This document shows positions 1 to 6,963 of a stretch of DNA of 11,485 nucleotides, in pieces. The DNA is taken from the NCBI GenBank assembly GCA_018715585.1, contig DVLH01000275.1:1-11485 (forward strand). The letters are read 5' to 3'. The DNA comes from Candidatus Aphodomonas merdavium (GTDB lineage Bacteria; Bacillota; Clostridia; Christensenellales; Aristaeellaceae). The notes below the pieces were generated by a model. The model ran no database searches. It saw nothing but the letters and a program-made list of their open reading frames with translations, and had not been told where the DNA came from. The stretch's first letter is position 1, and each line of letters begins with the position of its first letter. A program made the position numbers and the translations under genes.

Positions 1-1064
1 CCGCGCAGGAACGTTTCGGCAGCATCCATATTTTGCGTAACGATACACTCGCTGTGCTTTGTGCCGTAACGGTAGATATGTTCCATCGCCTCTTTGAGAC
101 TGTCCACCACCTTGACGGCCAGGATATAGTCGTTGTATTCCTTGCCCCAGTCTTCGTCCGTGGCGGGGCGGGCGGTAGGAAGGAGGGCACACGTGCGCGC
201 ATCGCCGCGAATTTCAACGTTTTTTGTTGAAAGCGATGCCGCCATGGCCGGCAGAAAGCTGGCGGCAATTGCCTCGTGGACGAGCACGCATTCGCATGCG
301 TTGCAGACGGAGGGACGGGACGTCTTGGCGTTAAAGACGATTTGCACGGCCATTTCCAGCTGCGCGTCCTTATCGACATAGACGTGGCAGACGCCTGCGC
401 CCGTCTCGATCACGGGGACGGAGGCGTTCTCAACAACGGCGCGGATAAGGCCTTTTCCGCCGCGCGGGATCAGCGCGTCCACATAGCCGTTGAGGCACAT
501 GAGCTCCGCGGCGCTTTCGCGCGATGTATCGGTGATCAACTGCACGCTGTCCTGCGGGAGGTCCGCCTGGGCGATAGCAGCGCGCAGCGCGCTTGCAATG
601 GCCGTGTTGGAATGGATGGCTTCCTTGCCGCCGCGGAGGATGACGGCATTGCCGCTTTTGAGGCAAAGCGCGGCGGAATCGGCCGTCACGTTGGGGCGCG
701 CTTCATAGACCACGGCGAGCACGCCGATGGGGACGGAAATCTTTTCGAGCCGCAGGCCGTTTGGCAGCGTCCGCTGCTCCAGCATGCGCCCGAGCGGATC
801 GGGGAGTGCGCGCACGGCAAGCAGGCCGTCCGCCATGCCCTGGATGCGTCCGGCGCTCAATGCCAGGCGGTCGAGCATGGCGTCCGTCAGCCCGGACGCG
901 CGCCCGGCGCAGAGATCCAATTCGTTTTGCGCCAGGATTTCACGTTGATTATCCAGCAGCGCCTGCGCGCAGGCGGCCAGCGCTGCGTCGCGCGCCTGCT
1001 GCGGCGCAATGGCAAGCGCACGGGCGGCGCTTTGCGCCCGCTGTCCAATTTCTAAAAGCGTCAT
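1..1064 (-). CDS. proA: Glutamate-5-semialdehyde dehydrogenase (gamma-glutamyl phosphate reductase), 3' end cut by window
   Basis: ProA reduces gamma-glutamyl phosphate to glutamate-5-semialdehyde with NADPH, the second step of proline synthesis from glutamate, in the cytosol. 354 residues are visible. The family is usually about 415-420 long, so roughly 60 C-terminal residues lie beyond base 1. Family landmarks are clear: VPIGVLAVVYEARPNVTADS at 111-130, LKSGNAVILRGGKEA at 135-149, VIETGAGVCHVYVD at 218-231, and the active-site segment RPSVCNA, whose catalytic cysteine is Cys254. The ATG at 1064-1062 overlaps the proB TGA as ATGA. A GGAAAGGAAA stretch inside the end of proB serves as its ribosome binding site, so the two genes are translationally coupled. 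No frameshift is seen. Identification is very secure; only the missing end is unknown. Confidence 0.97.
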   Translation of the reverse strand, partial: MTLLEIGQRAQSAARALAIAPQQARDAALAACAQALLDNQREILAQNELDLCAGRASGLTDAMLDRLALSAGRIQGMADGLLAVRALPDPLGRMLEQRTLPNGLRLEKISVPIGVLAVVYEARPNVTADSAALCLKSGNAVILRGGKEAIHSNTAIASALRAAIAQADLPQDSVQLITDTSRESAAELMCLNGYVDALIPRGGKGLIRAVVENASVPVIETGAGVCHVYVDKDAQLEMAVQIVFNAKTSRPSVCNACECVLVHEAIAASFLPAMAASLSTKNVEIRGDARTCALLPTARPATDEDWGKEYNDYILAVKVVDSLKEAMEHIYRYGTKHSECIVTQNMDAAETFLR

Positions 1065-1852
1065 TCCGTTTCCTTTCCGGCCAGAAAATGCGTGCCGATA
1101 TCGGCCCCTTCCATGAGGCTGTAAATCATTTTGGGATTTGAACCGTTTATGATGTAGGTGGGGATACCGCTTTGTGCGGCCATTTCAGCGGCGTGTACTT
1201 TTGTGATCATGCCGCCGGTACCCACGGAGCTGCCCGAACCGCCCGCAAGCGCGCGGATTTCGTCCGTGACGCGTTCAACGACGGGAATCCGCTTGGCGTC
1301 CGGAAAGTTCGTCGGATTTTTATCATACAGGCCGTCTGTCTCCGTCAGGATCACCAGCGCGTCCGCCTCCACAAGCGTGGCCACGACGGCGGAAAGGCTG
1401 TCATTGTCACCGTATACGATTTCCTCTACGGCGACGGCGTCGTTTTCGTTGACGATAGGGATGACGCCAAAGTCAAACAGCCGCTGAAACGCGTTGACGA
1501 GGTTCTGGCGCCGATTGGCATGTTCCACGTCGTCCTTGGTCATCAGCAGTTGGCCGACGCTGCGCCCATACTGTGCGAACATTTTGTCGTATAGGTACAT
1601 CAGCGCGCACTGGCCGACGGTTGCCGCCGCCTGTTTTCCTGCGGTATCCCGCGGGCGCTGGGGAAGGCCAAGCTTTTCCACGCCAAAACCAATGGCGCCG
1701 GATGTGACAAGCACGACGCGCTTGCCGGCGTTGGCCAAGTCGGAAAGCACCTGCGCGAGGCAATCGACAACATGGATATTTGTCTTTTTTGTCGGGTGCA
1801 TCAGCGTAGAAGTGCCTACTTTAAACACAATGCAGCCTGCATCCTTGAGCAT
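1061..1852 (-). CDS. proB: Glutamate 5-kinase, short form without PUA domain
   Basis: ProB phosphorylates glutamate with ATP to gamma-glutamyl phosphate, the committed step of proline synthesis. It is a 263-residue amino-acid-kinase-fold protein. Landmarks are FKVGTSTL at 10-17, LVTSGAIGFG at 48-57, IVNENDAV at 133-140, YGDNDSLSA at 147-155, LTETDGLYDKNP at 169-180, GTGGMITK at 211-218 and GADIGTHF at 249-256. The kinase domain is complete, but the roughly 100-residue C-terminal PUA domain of E. coli-type ProB (about 367 residues) is absent. The reading ends cleanly at a TGA shared with the proA start, so this is a natural short form rather than a truncation. The ATG at 1852 has a perfect AGGAGG 7 bases upstream. 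Substrate handling and feedback inhibition by proline are expected from the family but cannot be read here. Confidence 0.97.
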   Translation of the reverse strand: MLKDAGCIVFKVGTSTLMHPTKKTNIHVVDCLAQVLSDLANAGKRVVLVTSGAIGFGVEKLGLPQRPRDTAGKQAAATVGQCALMYLYDKMFAQYGRSVGQLLMTKDDVEHANRRQNLVNAFQRLFDFGVIPIVNENDAVAVEEIVYGDNDSLSAVVATLVEADALVILTETDGLYDKNPTNFPDAKRIPVVERVTDEIRALAGGSGSSVGTGGMITKVHAAEMAAQSGIPTYIINGSNPKMIYSLMEGADIGTHFLAGKETE

Positions 1853-1859
1853 TTCTATT

Positions 1860-1865
1860 CCTCCT
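1860..1865 (-). promoter_or_regulatory. Strong ribosome binding site of proB
   Basis: The minus strand reads AGGAGG, a full match to the anti-Shine-Dalgarno, 7 bases before the proB ATG. It fixes the start at 1852. Confidence 0.85.
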
Positions 1866-1896
1866 GTCCCGGGAATCGAGCTTGAGCTTGATAAGC

Positions 1897-1925
1897 ATTA
1901 TACAATCAGAAAGCCTGCCATGCAA
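1897..1925 (-). promoter_or_regulatory. Predicted sigma-A type promoter of proBA
   Basis: The minus strand carries TTGCAT at 1925-1920 and a consensus TATAAT at 1902-1897, separated by exactly 17 bases. Transcription would start near 1890, giving a leader of about 38 bases before proB. It lies downstream of the terminator of the previous operon, so proBA is probably its own unit. The -10 is perfect; the -35 matches TTGACA at only its first three bases. The leader is too short for a T-box, and none of the intergenic sequence shows the T-box anti-terminator motif used for proBA control in some Bacillota. Confidence 0.6.
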
Positions 1926-1998
1926 CCCTTCCCAAGGAAATCAAAACGGCGCACGACAAAAATAGGGGTAATTTGTTTCCGAAAAAGAACAAAATGCA

Positions 1999-2029
1999 GC
2001 GTGCTGCAAAATGGGGCACGCGTTTTTTT
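1999..2029 (+). terminator. Candidate hairpin plus T7 run on the plus strand between the two operons
   Basis: GCGTGC (1999-2004) pairs with GCACGC (2016-2021) around an 11-base loop. A run of seven T follows at 2023-2029 on the plus strand. Read on the minus strand the same stem is followed by a weaker T-rich stretch. It could block antisense transcription coming out of proBA, or act as a weak backup to the terminator at 2108-2143. No plus-strand gene ends here. The stem is only 6 base pairs, so confidence is limited. The rest of 1926-2107 holds no gene or other signal that I can support. Confidence 0.35.
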
Positions 2030-2107
2030 GCGCATTGCCGCGGCGATCAAAGCAGATGCAAAAGGCAAGCAGGGCCCTTTTCCGGATGGGATAAAAGGGG
2101 ATGGCTT

Positions 2108-2143
2108 TTACAAAGAAAGCGACGGTCCTGTTCAGACCGCCGC
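2108..2143 (-). terminator. Rho-independent terminator of the six-gene operon
   Basis: On the minus strand GCGGCGGTC (2143-2135) pairs with GACCGTCGC (2127-2119) across a 7-base loop. The stem is 9 base pairs including one G-U pair, and a T-rich tract TTTCTTTG follows. It sits 17 bases after the stop of the NHL-propeller gene and before the proBA promoter, so it marks the end of the operon. Confidence 0.75.
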
Positions 2144-2159
2144 CTCGGCTTTGTGCTTG

Positions 2160-3152
2160 TTATTTGACGGGCATTTGGATGAGCAGCCGGGAGAAAACGT
2201 CGCCGATGTAGAGCACATCGTCTTTCACCATGAGCCCGCGCGGAGCGACAGGGCCGGTGCCAAGGCTGTCCATCGCCAGCAGGGTGGAGACGGTGCCGTC
2301 TTGTAGCATGCGCACTGCGCCGTTTCCTGTGTCAGCAATGTAGATTGTTCCGTCTTCGGACACGGCGACGCCCTGCGGGTTGGCGAAGCATGCCTGCGCT
2401 GCGGCGCCATCAAGATAAGCGCCTTCATAGGCGGCATCGCCGTCAAGGGTGGCACCGGCAACCAGCGAGACCTGTCCGTTTTCGATGGCGACAATGCGAT
2501 GGTTTCCCGAGTCGGCCACATAGAGCACCTCTCCAGCATAGCAAAGGCCGGTTGGCGCTGAGAAACGTGCTTCGTCCAGCGTGCCGAGCGCGCAGCCCTC
2601 TTCGCCGCCCGCATAAGTGCTCACCGTTCCATCCGGCGCAAGCGCGCGGATCACGTTGTTGCCAGTATCGGCGATGTATACGGTGCCGTCGCTGCCAACG
2701 GCCAGGCCGGTGGGGGAATCAAATGCGGCGTTCTTGCCATCCTCGTAGCCAGCCATAGTTGTGCCGGCAAGGGTAGTGACCAGCTGTGCATCCAGGTCAA
2801 GATAGCGCAGCACGTGGTTGCCGCGATCGGAGACGAGCAGGCCATCCTGGTAGGGGACGATGGCCCACGGTTCCTGGAAGGATGCCTGGGAAAGAGGAGC
2901 ATCGTAATATCCGCCAAGTTGACGGCCGGATGATTCTACGATGGTCGTCTGCCCTGCCAGAACTTCCGCCGTGCTGTTTTCATACCTCCATATGACGCGC
3001 TGGAAGCTGTCTGCAAAGTAGAAAACCCCGTCAATTTCTGCGATGCCGGAAGGGGCAAGGGATGGTTCAACGGTGATTTCTTCGGCTTGTGCATAAAGCA
3101 TAGGCGTGCACAAAAGTGTTAGTAAGGTAAGCAGTGTAATTATCTTTTTCAT
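2160..3152 (-). CDS. Secreted NHL-repeat six-bladed beta-propeller protein
   Basis: A 330-residue exported protein. It starts with a Sec signal peptide: MKK, then a hydrophobic run of Ile/Thr/Leu to about residue 17, with likely cleavage near YAQA-EE at 23/24. The rest consists of six NHL-type repeats starting near residues 36 (GIAEIDGVFYFAD), 95, 147 (PTGLAVGSDGTVYIADTGNN), 200, 259 (PQGVAVSEDGTIYIADTGNG) and 304. The core motif ADTGN or SDRGN recurs in the middle four. Six repeats of about 50-60 residues are expected to close into a beta-propeller, a fold used for binding proteins, sugars or ligands. NHL proteins can also be lyases or hydrolases, and no catalytic set is evident. The gene follows the cyclase after 24 bases, with AAGGAG 11 bases before the ATG, and is the last gene of the operon. 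Its ligand is unknown; a sensing or partner-binding role beside the CHASE2 cyclase is inference. Confidence 0.88.
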   Translation of the reverse strand: MKKIITLLTLLTLLCTPMLYAQAEEITVEPSLAPSGIAEIDGVFYFADSFQRVIWRYENSTAEVLAGQTTIVESSGRQLGGYYDAPLSQASFQEPWAIVPYQDGLLVSDRGNHVLRYLDLDAQLVTTLAGTTMAGYEDGKNAAFDSPTGLAVGSDGTVYIADTGNNVIRALAPDGTVSTYAGGEEGCALGTLDEARFSAPTGLCYAGEVLYVADSGNHRIVAIENGQVSLVAGATLDGDAAYEGAYLDGAAAQACFANPQGVAVSEDGTIYIADTGNGAVRMLQDGTVSTLLAMDSLGTGPVAPRGLMVKDDVLYIGDVFSRLLIQMPVK

Positions 3153-3176
3153 TTTTTATCATACTCCTTCCGCCGG

Positions 3177-4982
3177 TTATGAGATTCCATCCAACAGGAA
3201 GATTTCCAGCTTCTGGGATTTCCCCTTTAACGAGATGCCATCGCCTAGGGAGGTGATCCGGATGCGGTCGCCCAGGCGCTCAACGACGTCGCGGCTAATG
3301 TAGATTTTGCCGGCGGGCGCGTTGGCTTCCAGCCGCGCGCTCGTGTTGACCGTGTCGCCGATGGCGGTAAAATCCATGCGCATTTCTGCGCCGATATTGC
3401 CCACAACGGCGCTGCCGCAATGGACGCCGATGCCAAAGGAGACGGTGCGCCCGAATTTTTCCAAGAGCTCCTGCGAGAGCGCCTTGGAACCTTCTACCAT
3501 GTCCACGGCGGCACGGCAGGCGTTCATGACGTAATCGTCCTGCGCAATGGGTGCATTCCAGATAGCCATGGTGCAGTCGCCTACGAACTTGTCGAGCGTG
3601 CCGTGGTTTTTCATGATGCAGTCCGTCGTCAGCGTCAAATAGCGGTTGAGGATGGAGACGACCTCCTGCGGTGTAAGGACTTCGCTCATTGTGGTAAAGC
3701 CGCGGATGTCCACAAAGAGCACGGCAATGTCGCACAGCTTGCCGCCCAGGCCGAGGGAATCCGTCCCTTCCCGAAGCAATTCCCCGACGATTTCCGGGGC
3801 AACGTAGCGCTTGAAGGTGTCGGAAATTTTGCGCTTTTCCAGCGCTGCCTGGACATAGTTGAACGCGACGGCGCCGACGAAAAAGACGGTAACCGTCAGC
3901 GAAAGCCAGAGGGGATGCAGCAAATAGCCAACGCCGTAAAGAACACGGCACAGCAGGATGCTTCCCCCTGCCACGACAGCCCAAAGCAACGAGGAACCGA
4001 GCAGTTTGCGGTTGAGGAAGAACCACAGGCACGCAGCCGCGCATACAAACAGCAGTGCAGCCTGCAGCGCGTCGGATACTTCCAGCTTAAAGTTTTGATG
4101 CACCATCTGGTGGATGATGTTGGCCTGGTATTCAATGCCGTACATCAGCGACGCGCGGTCAATGGCGGTGGTGACATAGTCGGAAAGACCGGCGGCATAG
4201 GGGCCAATGAGCACGACGGCGCCGTCAAAAAGTTCCGCTGGGAAATCACCGGAGAGCAGGTCTGCTACGGAGATGCCCTCATAGAAACCACCGGGCAGCG
4301 CGGAATAATCCACGTAGAAGCGATGGAGCGAATCGGTGGGGATGGAAAGCTCTTGCGGCAGCCCGGCAGCCTCGGCATATTTTTGGTAGATCACATAGGA
4401 AAAAGAAGAAACCGTGCGCCCGTCGGGCAGATCGATTTGCAGGATGCTGTGGCGCAGCACGCCGTCCTTGTCGTACATGGCGTTGATATGCCCCTGTGCG
4501 GTGACGGCCTTGAGCGCTTCGTACGGTTCTTCGTAGGAGAGGACGGAATAATCCTTCAGATAGAAATTTCCGCTTTCCTCCGTCACGAGCTCCGAGCCGA
4601 AGTTCGCTACAGATGCGACTACCACGTTGCCATACGCCCCGGCAGCTTCCGCCAGGTATGCGTCCAGATCCGGATCCGTCTCGCCGGTGTACAGTACGTC
4701 CACGCCGATGACCGCAGGACGGCAGCTTTCATCCGCGTTGAGCGCTTCCAGCGCCATGGCCATCACGTCCCGTCCCCACGTTTGGTAAGGACCGATATCC
4801 TCCATGGCCCGCTCGTCGATGCCAATGACGAAGATGTTCCCATCCAACGCTTTAGGGGATTGGTAGAGCGCATCTGCAAGCATTTGATCCGGTTGATAGA
4901 ATGCGCCCAGCAGCGCAGCTGCGCTGAACACAGCAGCAAGCGCTAGGCAAACGATCGCTTTTTTCAATGTTTTCCGTTTCAT
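3177..4982 (-). CDS. CHASE2-domain membrane adenylate cyclase (class III)
   Basis: 601 residues with the order TM1 (about 8-29), extracytoplasmic CHASE2 sensor (about 30-300), three further membrane helices (304-323, 327-350, 354-378), a short linker with FKRYVAPEIVGELL (390-403), then a cytosolic class III cyclase catalytic domain (about 415-598). Catalytic residues are present: metal-binding Asp425 in VLFVDIRGFTTMSE and Asp469 in LDKFVGD, Lys465 and Thr539 at the purine-specifying positions, and Asn546 and Arg550 in GDTVNTSARLE for transition-state binding. Lys plus Thr predicts ATP as substrate and cAMP as product, and is typical of the bicarbonate-responsive class IIIb. An in-frame ATG exists at 5054, adding 24 residues. 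I prefer 4982 because it has CAGGAA just upstream, while 5054 has no ribosome binding site and the extra stretch is basic, low in structure and uses AGA/AAA/CAA codons unlike the rest. It lies 24 bases before the NHL gene. Confidence 0.93.
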   Translation of the reverse strand: MKRKTLKKAIVCLALAAVFSAAALLGAFYQPDQMLADALYQSPKALDGNIFVIGIDERAMEDIGPYQTWGRDVMAMALEALNADESCRPAVIGVDVLYTGETDPDLDAYLAEAAGAYGNVVVASVANFGSELVTEESGNFYLKDYSVLSYEEPYEALKAVTAQGHINAMYDKDGVLRHSILQIDLPDGRTVSSFSYVIYQKYAEAAGLPQELSIPTDSLHRFYVDYSALPGGFYEGISVADLLSGDFPAELFDGAVVLIGPYAAGLSDYVTTAIDRASLMYGIEYQANIIHQMVHQNFKLEVSDALQAALLFVCAAACLWFFLNRKLLGSSLLWAVVAGGSILLCRVLYGVGYLLHPLWLSLTVTVFFVGAVAFNYVQAALEKRKISDTFKRYVAPEIVGELLREGTDSLGLGGKLCDIAVLFVDIRGFTTMSEVLTPQEVVSILNRYLTLTTDCIMKNHGTLDKFVGDCTMAIWNAPIAQDDYVMNACRAAVDMVEGSKALSQELLEKFGRTVSFGIGVHCGSAVVGNIGAEMRMDFTAIGDTVNTSARLEANAPAGKIYISRDVVERLGDRIRITSLGDGISLKGKSQKLEIFLLDGIS

Positions 4983-4987
4983 AAACG

Positions 4988-4993
4988 TTCCTG
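4988..4993 (-). promoter_or_regulatory. Ribosome binding site favouring the shorter cyclase start
   Basis: The minus strand reads CAGGAA, with AGGA ending about 6 bases before the ATG at 4982. The alternative ATG at 5054 is preceded by no purine-rich motif. The match is partial, so the choice of start is likely but not certain. Confidence 0.55.
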
Positions 4994-5070
4994 TCTGGCG
5001 CTGAGCCGGCTGCAACGGTGTTCTTTTTTGAACGCGTTTGCGTGCGGATGCCATTCAAGTCTGGCGCACT

Positions 5071-5095
5071 GCCGCGCGCCGGAACCGGGCGCGGC
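5071..5095 (-). other. GC-rich hairpin between the FecR and cyclase genes
   Basis: GCCGCGC (5071-5077) and GCGCGGC (5089-5095) form a perfect 7-base-pair stem around an 11-base spacer that is itself GC-rich. No T-tract follows on the minus strand, so this is not a standard terminator. In an otherwise tightly packed operon it sits in a 133-base gap and could protect mRNA ends or reduce read-through into the cyclase. Role not shown. Confidence 0.4.
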
Positions 5096-5115
5096 AGCGG
5101 CCCTGTGAGGAAAGG

Positions 5116-6072
5116 TCAGGTGGATGTCGGTGGGGGCGTTTCCGGAATGTTCACAACGGGCGCGACTGTCTCAAACGGGCTCCACAGCAGGGAGTCGTAT
5201 TCTTCGTAGATCGCCGTGGGAAGCGGGGTCGGCGACGGTGCGGGCGCTCGCGTGGCCCGGCGGGTCGGCTGGGGCGTCGGCTCGGGCGTCGGTGTGGACG
5301 CCTGGATGGGCAGCCAGTCCGTCGGCCCGGCTTGCGCGGCCTGGTCAGCCGCGAGCTTTTCGGACGCGTTGGCGACGATCTGGTCAACGGGTAGGCCGCT
5401 GTCTGCTGCTACCCGCGCTTGCAGTTCGGCGTCTTTCGACAATTCGATTGCAACAAAGCCGGGGATGTCATCGGCCGTCAACTGTGTGGTGGTTGCCTGC
5501 GGAGAAGCATCTTGCGAGGAGAGTGTAACCGTGACGGAATATCCGGCGTCAACATAGAGCGCTTCGGAATCGTCCGTCGTGCCTTGGTGGATAACCTGCG
5601 CGCGGCCGTCCAACAAGGAAATAGAGGAGGTATCGCGGCCCTGCGCACTCAAATAGCCGGACGTGCCACGAATTCCGGTTACCATCGTGGAGGTGCGGAT
5701 ATTCATGGACTCGTTGGCAGCAAGCGGTTGTTCAACGTTGAAGAATACCTGGCCACTAATGAGCAAAATCTCCAGCGCGTCCCCTTGCTTGCGGATTTCT
5801 ACCTGCGAGTTGGCGTCCAGTTTGACAACCTTGGAGCTGTCTAGGCTGACGTAGGCGTAGCTCTGCGCATCAGTGGCGATCGTATAGCCGCTGTAGAGCT
5901 TCATCCCTGCGCGGACCGACAGCGTTTTGCCGTTTGCGTTCGTTAAGATTGCGATGCCTTCCACACTTTCCAGCCGCATATCCGTTGCAGAGGCAACCTC
6001 TTCGCTGATGGCTGCGAGCGAAACGGATAGAAGCAGGCAGATGAAAAGGCAAAGCGATAAAAGCTTTTTCAT
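5116..6072 (-). CDS. Secreted FecR-domain protein with Pro/Thr-rich tail
   Basis: 318 residues, exported. A signal peptide (MKKLLSLCLFICLLLSVSLA, then AIS before EE) leads into a FecR-type domain at about 35-185. This includes a beta-rich core and the diagnostic TMVTGIRGTSGYLS at 129-142, followed by SLLDGRAQV. The region 186-250 is Ala/Gln/Asp-rich. Residues 259-286 are a Thr-Pro-rich stretch (STPTPEPTPQPT) with several Arg, of the kind that spans or lies in the cell wall, and the C-terminus is again Pro-rich. There is no LPxTG motif, no C-terminal membrane helix and no lipobox, so how it is held is unclear. In iron uptake FecR domains relay a signal to a sigma factor; here no sigma factor or TonB receptor is nearby. 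The start at 6072 is chosen because the ATG at 6087 overlaps the ribosome binding site. The cyclase follows, and a functional pairing with CHASE2 is inferred. Confidence 0.88.
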   Translation of the reverse strand: MKKLLSLCLFICLLLSVSLAAISEEVASATDMRLESVEGIAILTNANGKTLSVRAGMKLYSGYTIATDAQSYAYVSLDSSKVVKLDANSQVEIRKQGDALEILLISGQVFFNVEQPLAANESMNIRTSTMVTGIRGTSGYLSAQGRDTSSISLLDGRAQVIHQGTTDDSEALYVDAGYSVTVTLSSQDASPQATTTQLTADDIPGFVAIELSKDAELQARVAADSGLPVDQIVANASEKLAADQAAQAGPTDWLPIQASTPTPEPTPQPTRRATRAPAPSPTPLPTAIYEEYDSLLWSPFETVAPVVNIPETPPPTST

Positions 6073-6077
6073 GCATG

Positions 6078-6085
6078 TTCCTCCC
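6078..6085 (-). promoter_or_regulatory. Ribosome binding site fixing the FecR-protein start
   Basis: GGGAGGAA on the minus strand ends 5 bases before the ATG at 6072. An in-frame ATG at 6087 directly abuts this motif and is therefore very unlikely to be used, which removes five residues (MGGTC) from the longest reading. Just upstream, TTGACA at 6107-6102 looks like a -35 box, but no -10 follows at the right distance. Confidence 0.8.
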
Positions 6086-6122
6086 ATCTACACGTAAGTG
6101 TTGTCAAAAAATACGGATTAAT

Positions 6123-6929
6123 CTATAGGGAAATTTCGTCCCCGACCCGCGCGAAGTGCACCTGTGGATGGTGCGCAAGCATGTCGCGCTCCTGCTCCAG
6201 CAGCTGCGCATCCGTCCGGCTGGGGGCGTGGTGGATCAGCAGCGTTTTTCCTGCATGGCAGCGGGCGGCTATTTCCAGCCCCTCTTGAAGGGTCATATGC
6301 CCGAACCGCTTGGTGCGCTTATATTCTTCGGTGGTGTATTGTGCGTCCATCAGGAGTAGCGAGCAATCCTTGGCAAAGCTACAGAAGGCGTCGCTTTCCG
6401 CTGCATCCGGTTCAAAATCCGTTGCATAGACCACGCGGATGCCCTGATAGGTCAGCTTAAAGAGGGTGACGCCGCCGGGATGCGTCGCCTCCATCGTCTC
6501 GATGAGGACATCGCCGAGCGTGAAGGACGGTGCAACGTCGTGAAAACGGAGCGTTCCCCGCAGCGCGTCGGGACCAACAGGCCATAGCGGAGGCGTCATC
6601 AGCATTTCCACCTGTTCCTTTGCTGTGCGCCCATTGCGGTGTTTTAAATAAATATCGCACGTACGGGCGCTGTCAAAAAAAGGAGGGAATAACGGGAAAC
6701 CGATGAGATGATCTGCGTGGCCATGGCTGAGAAGGATAGAGATCCTCCCCGAAGGGATGGCGGGGGGGAAGTTCCCGCTTAGGAGCCCCGACCCCGCGTC
6801 CAGATAGATCGTTTCATCCCCTGCCTGATATAAAACACAGTTTGTGCCGCCGCCAAATTGGGCGAAAGATTCGCCATGAACGGGGACGGACCCGCGCACG
6901 CCTTGGATTCTGACACGGAGACCGGCCAT
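6123..6929 (-). CDS. Metallo-beta-lactamase-fold hydrolase, possible cyclic-nucleotide phosphodiesterase
   Basis: 268 residues, no signal peptide or membrane helix, so cytosolic. The dinuclear metal site is complete: SHGHADH at 68-74 (His69, His71, Asp73, His74), His150 in EATHPGG, the bridging Asp171 in YATDFE, and a C-terminal His (IHHAP, 233-234). Asp195 in LLLMDAQY and FGHMT (209-213) are further conserved-looking sites. The N-terminus GVRGSVPVHG (10-19), followed by FGGGTNCVLY (25-34), is typical of an MBL subfamily I associate with TaR3-like and PhnP-like hydrolases, and resembles the layout of class II cAMP phosphodiesterases. The start at 6929 has GGGAGGG 7 bases upstream. It lies 34 bases after the permease and about 50 bases before the FecR gene. 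Fold and metal binding are secure; the substrate is not. Breakdown of cAMP is inferred from the cyclase three positions away; a phosphodiesterase or RNase activity on other substrates is possible. Confidence 0.88.
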   Translation of the reverse strand: MAGLRVRIQGVRGSVPVHGESFAQFGGGTNCVLYQAGDETIYLDAGSGLLSGNFPPAIPSGRISILLSHGHADHLIGFPLFPPFFDSARTCDIYLKHRNGRTAKEQVEMLMTPPLWPVGPDALRGTLRFHDVAPSFTLGDVLIETMEATHPGGVTLFKLTYQGIRVVYATDFEPDAAESDAFCSFAKDCSLLLMDAQYTTEEYKRTKRFGHMTLQEGLEIAARCHAGKTLLIHHAPSRTDAQLLEQERDMLAHHPQVHFARVGDEISL

Positions 6930-6963
6930 TTGCTTTCCCTCCCAATCTCAATGTGCTTTGGCG

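Noticed and set aside
276..1055. Long plus-strand reading frame of 259 codons opposite proA
   Set aside because: It lies wholly antisense to a clear proA coding region, has no ribosome binding site and no recognisable domain; high-GC codon bias on the minus strand explains it.
1821..1898. 25-codon minus-strand frame overlapping the proB start, a possible leader peptide
   Set aside because: Its ATG overlaps the predicted -10 box, so it would lie upstream of the transcript start, and it has no ribosome binding site.
3420..4946. 508-codon plus-strand reading frame opposite the cyclase
   Set aside because: It is the antisense shadow of the CHASE2 cyclase, whose catalytic motifs are unmistakable. 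Its composition is rich in His, Arg and Gly with no domain.
6102..6107. Perfect TTGACA on the minus strand before the FecR gene
   Set aside because: No -10 sequence lies 15-19 bases downstream; that position is occupied by the ribosome binding site and the start of the gene.
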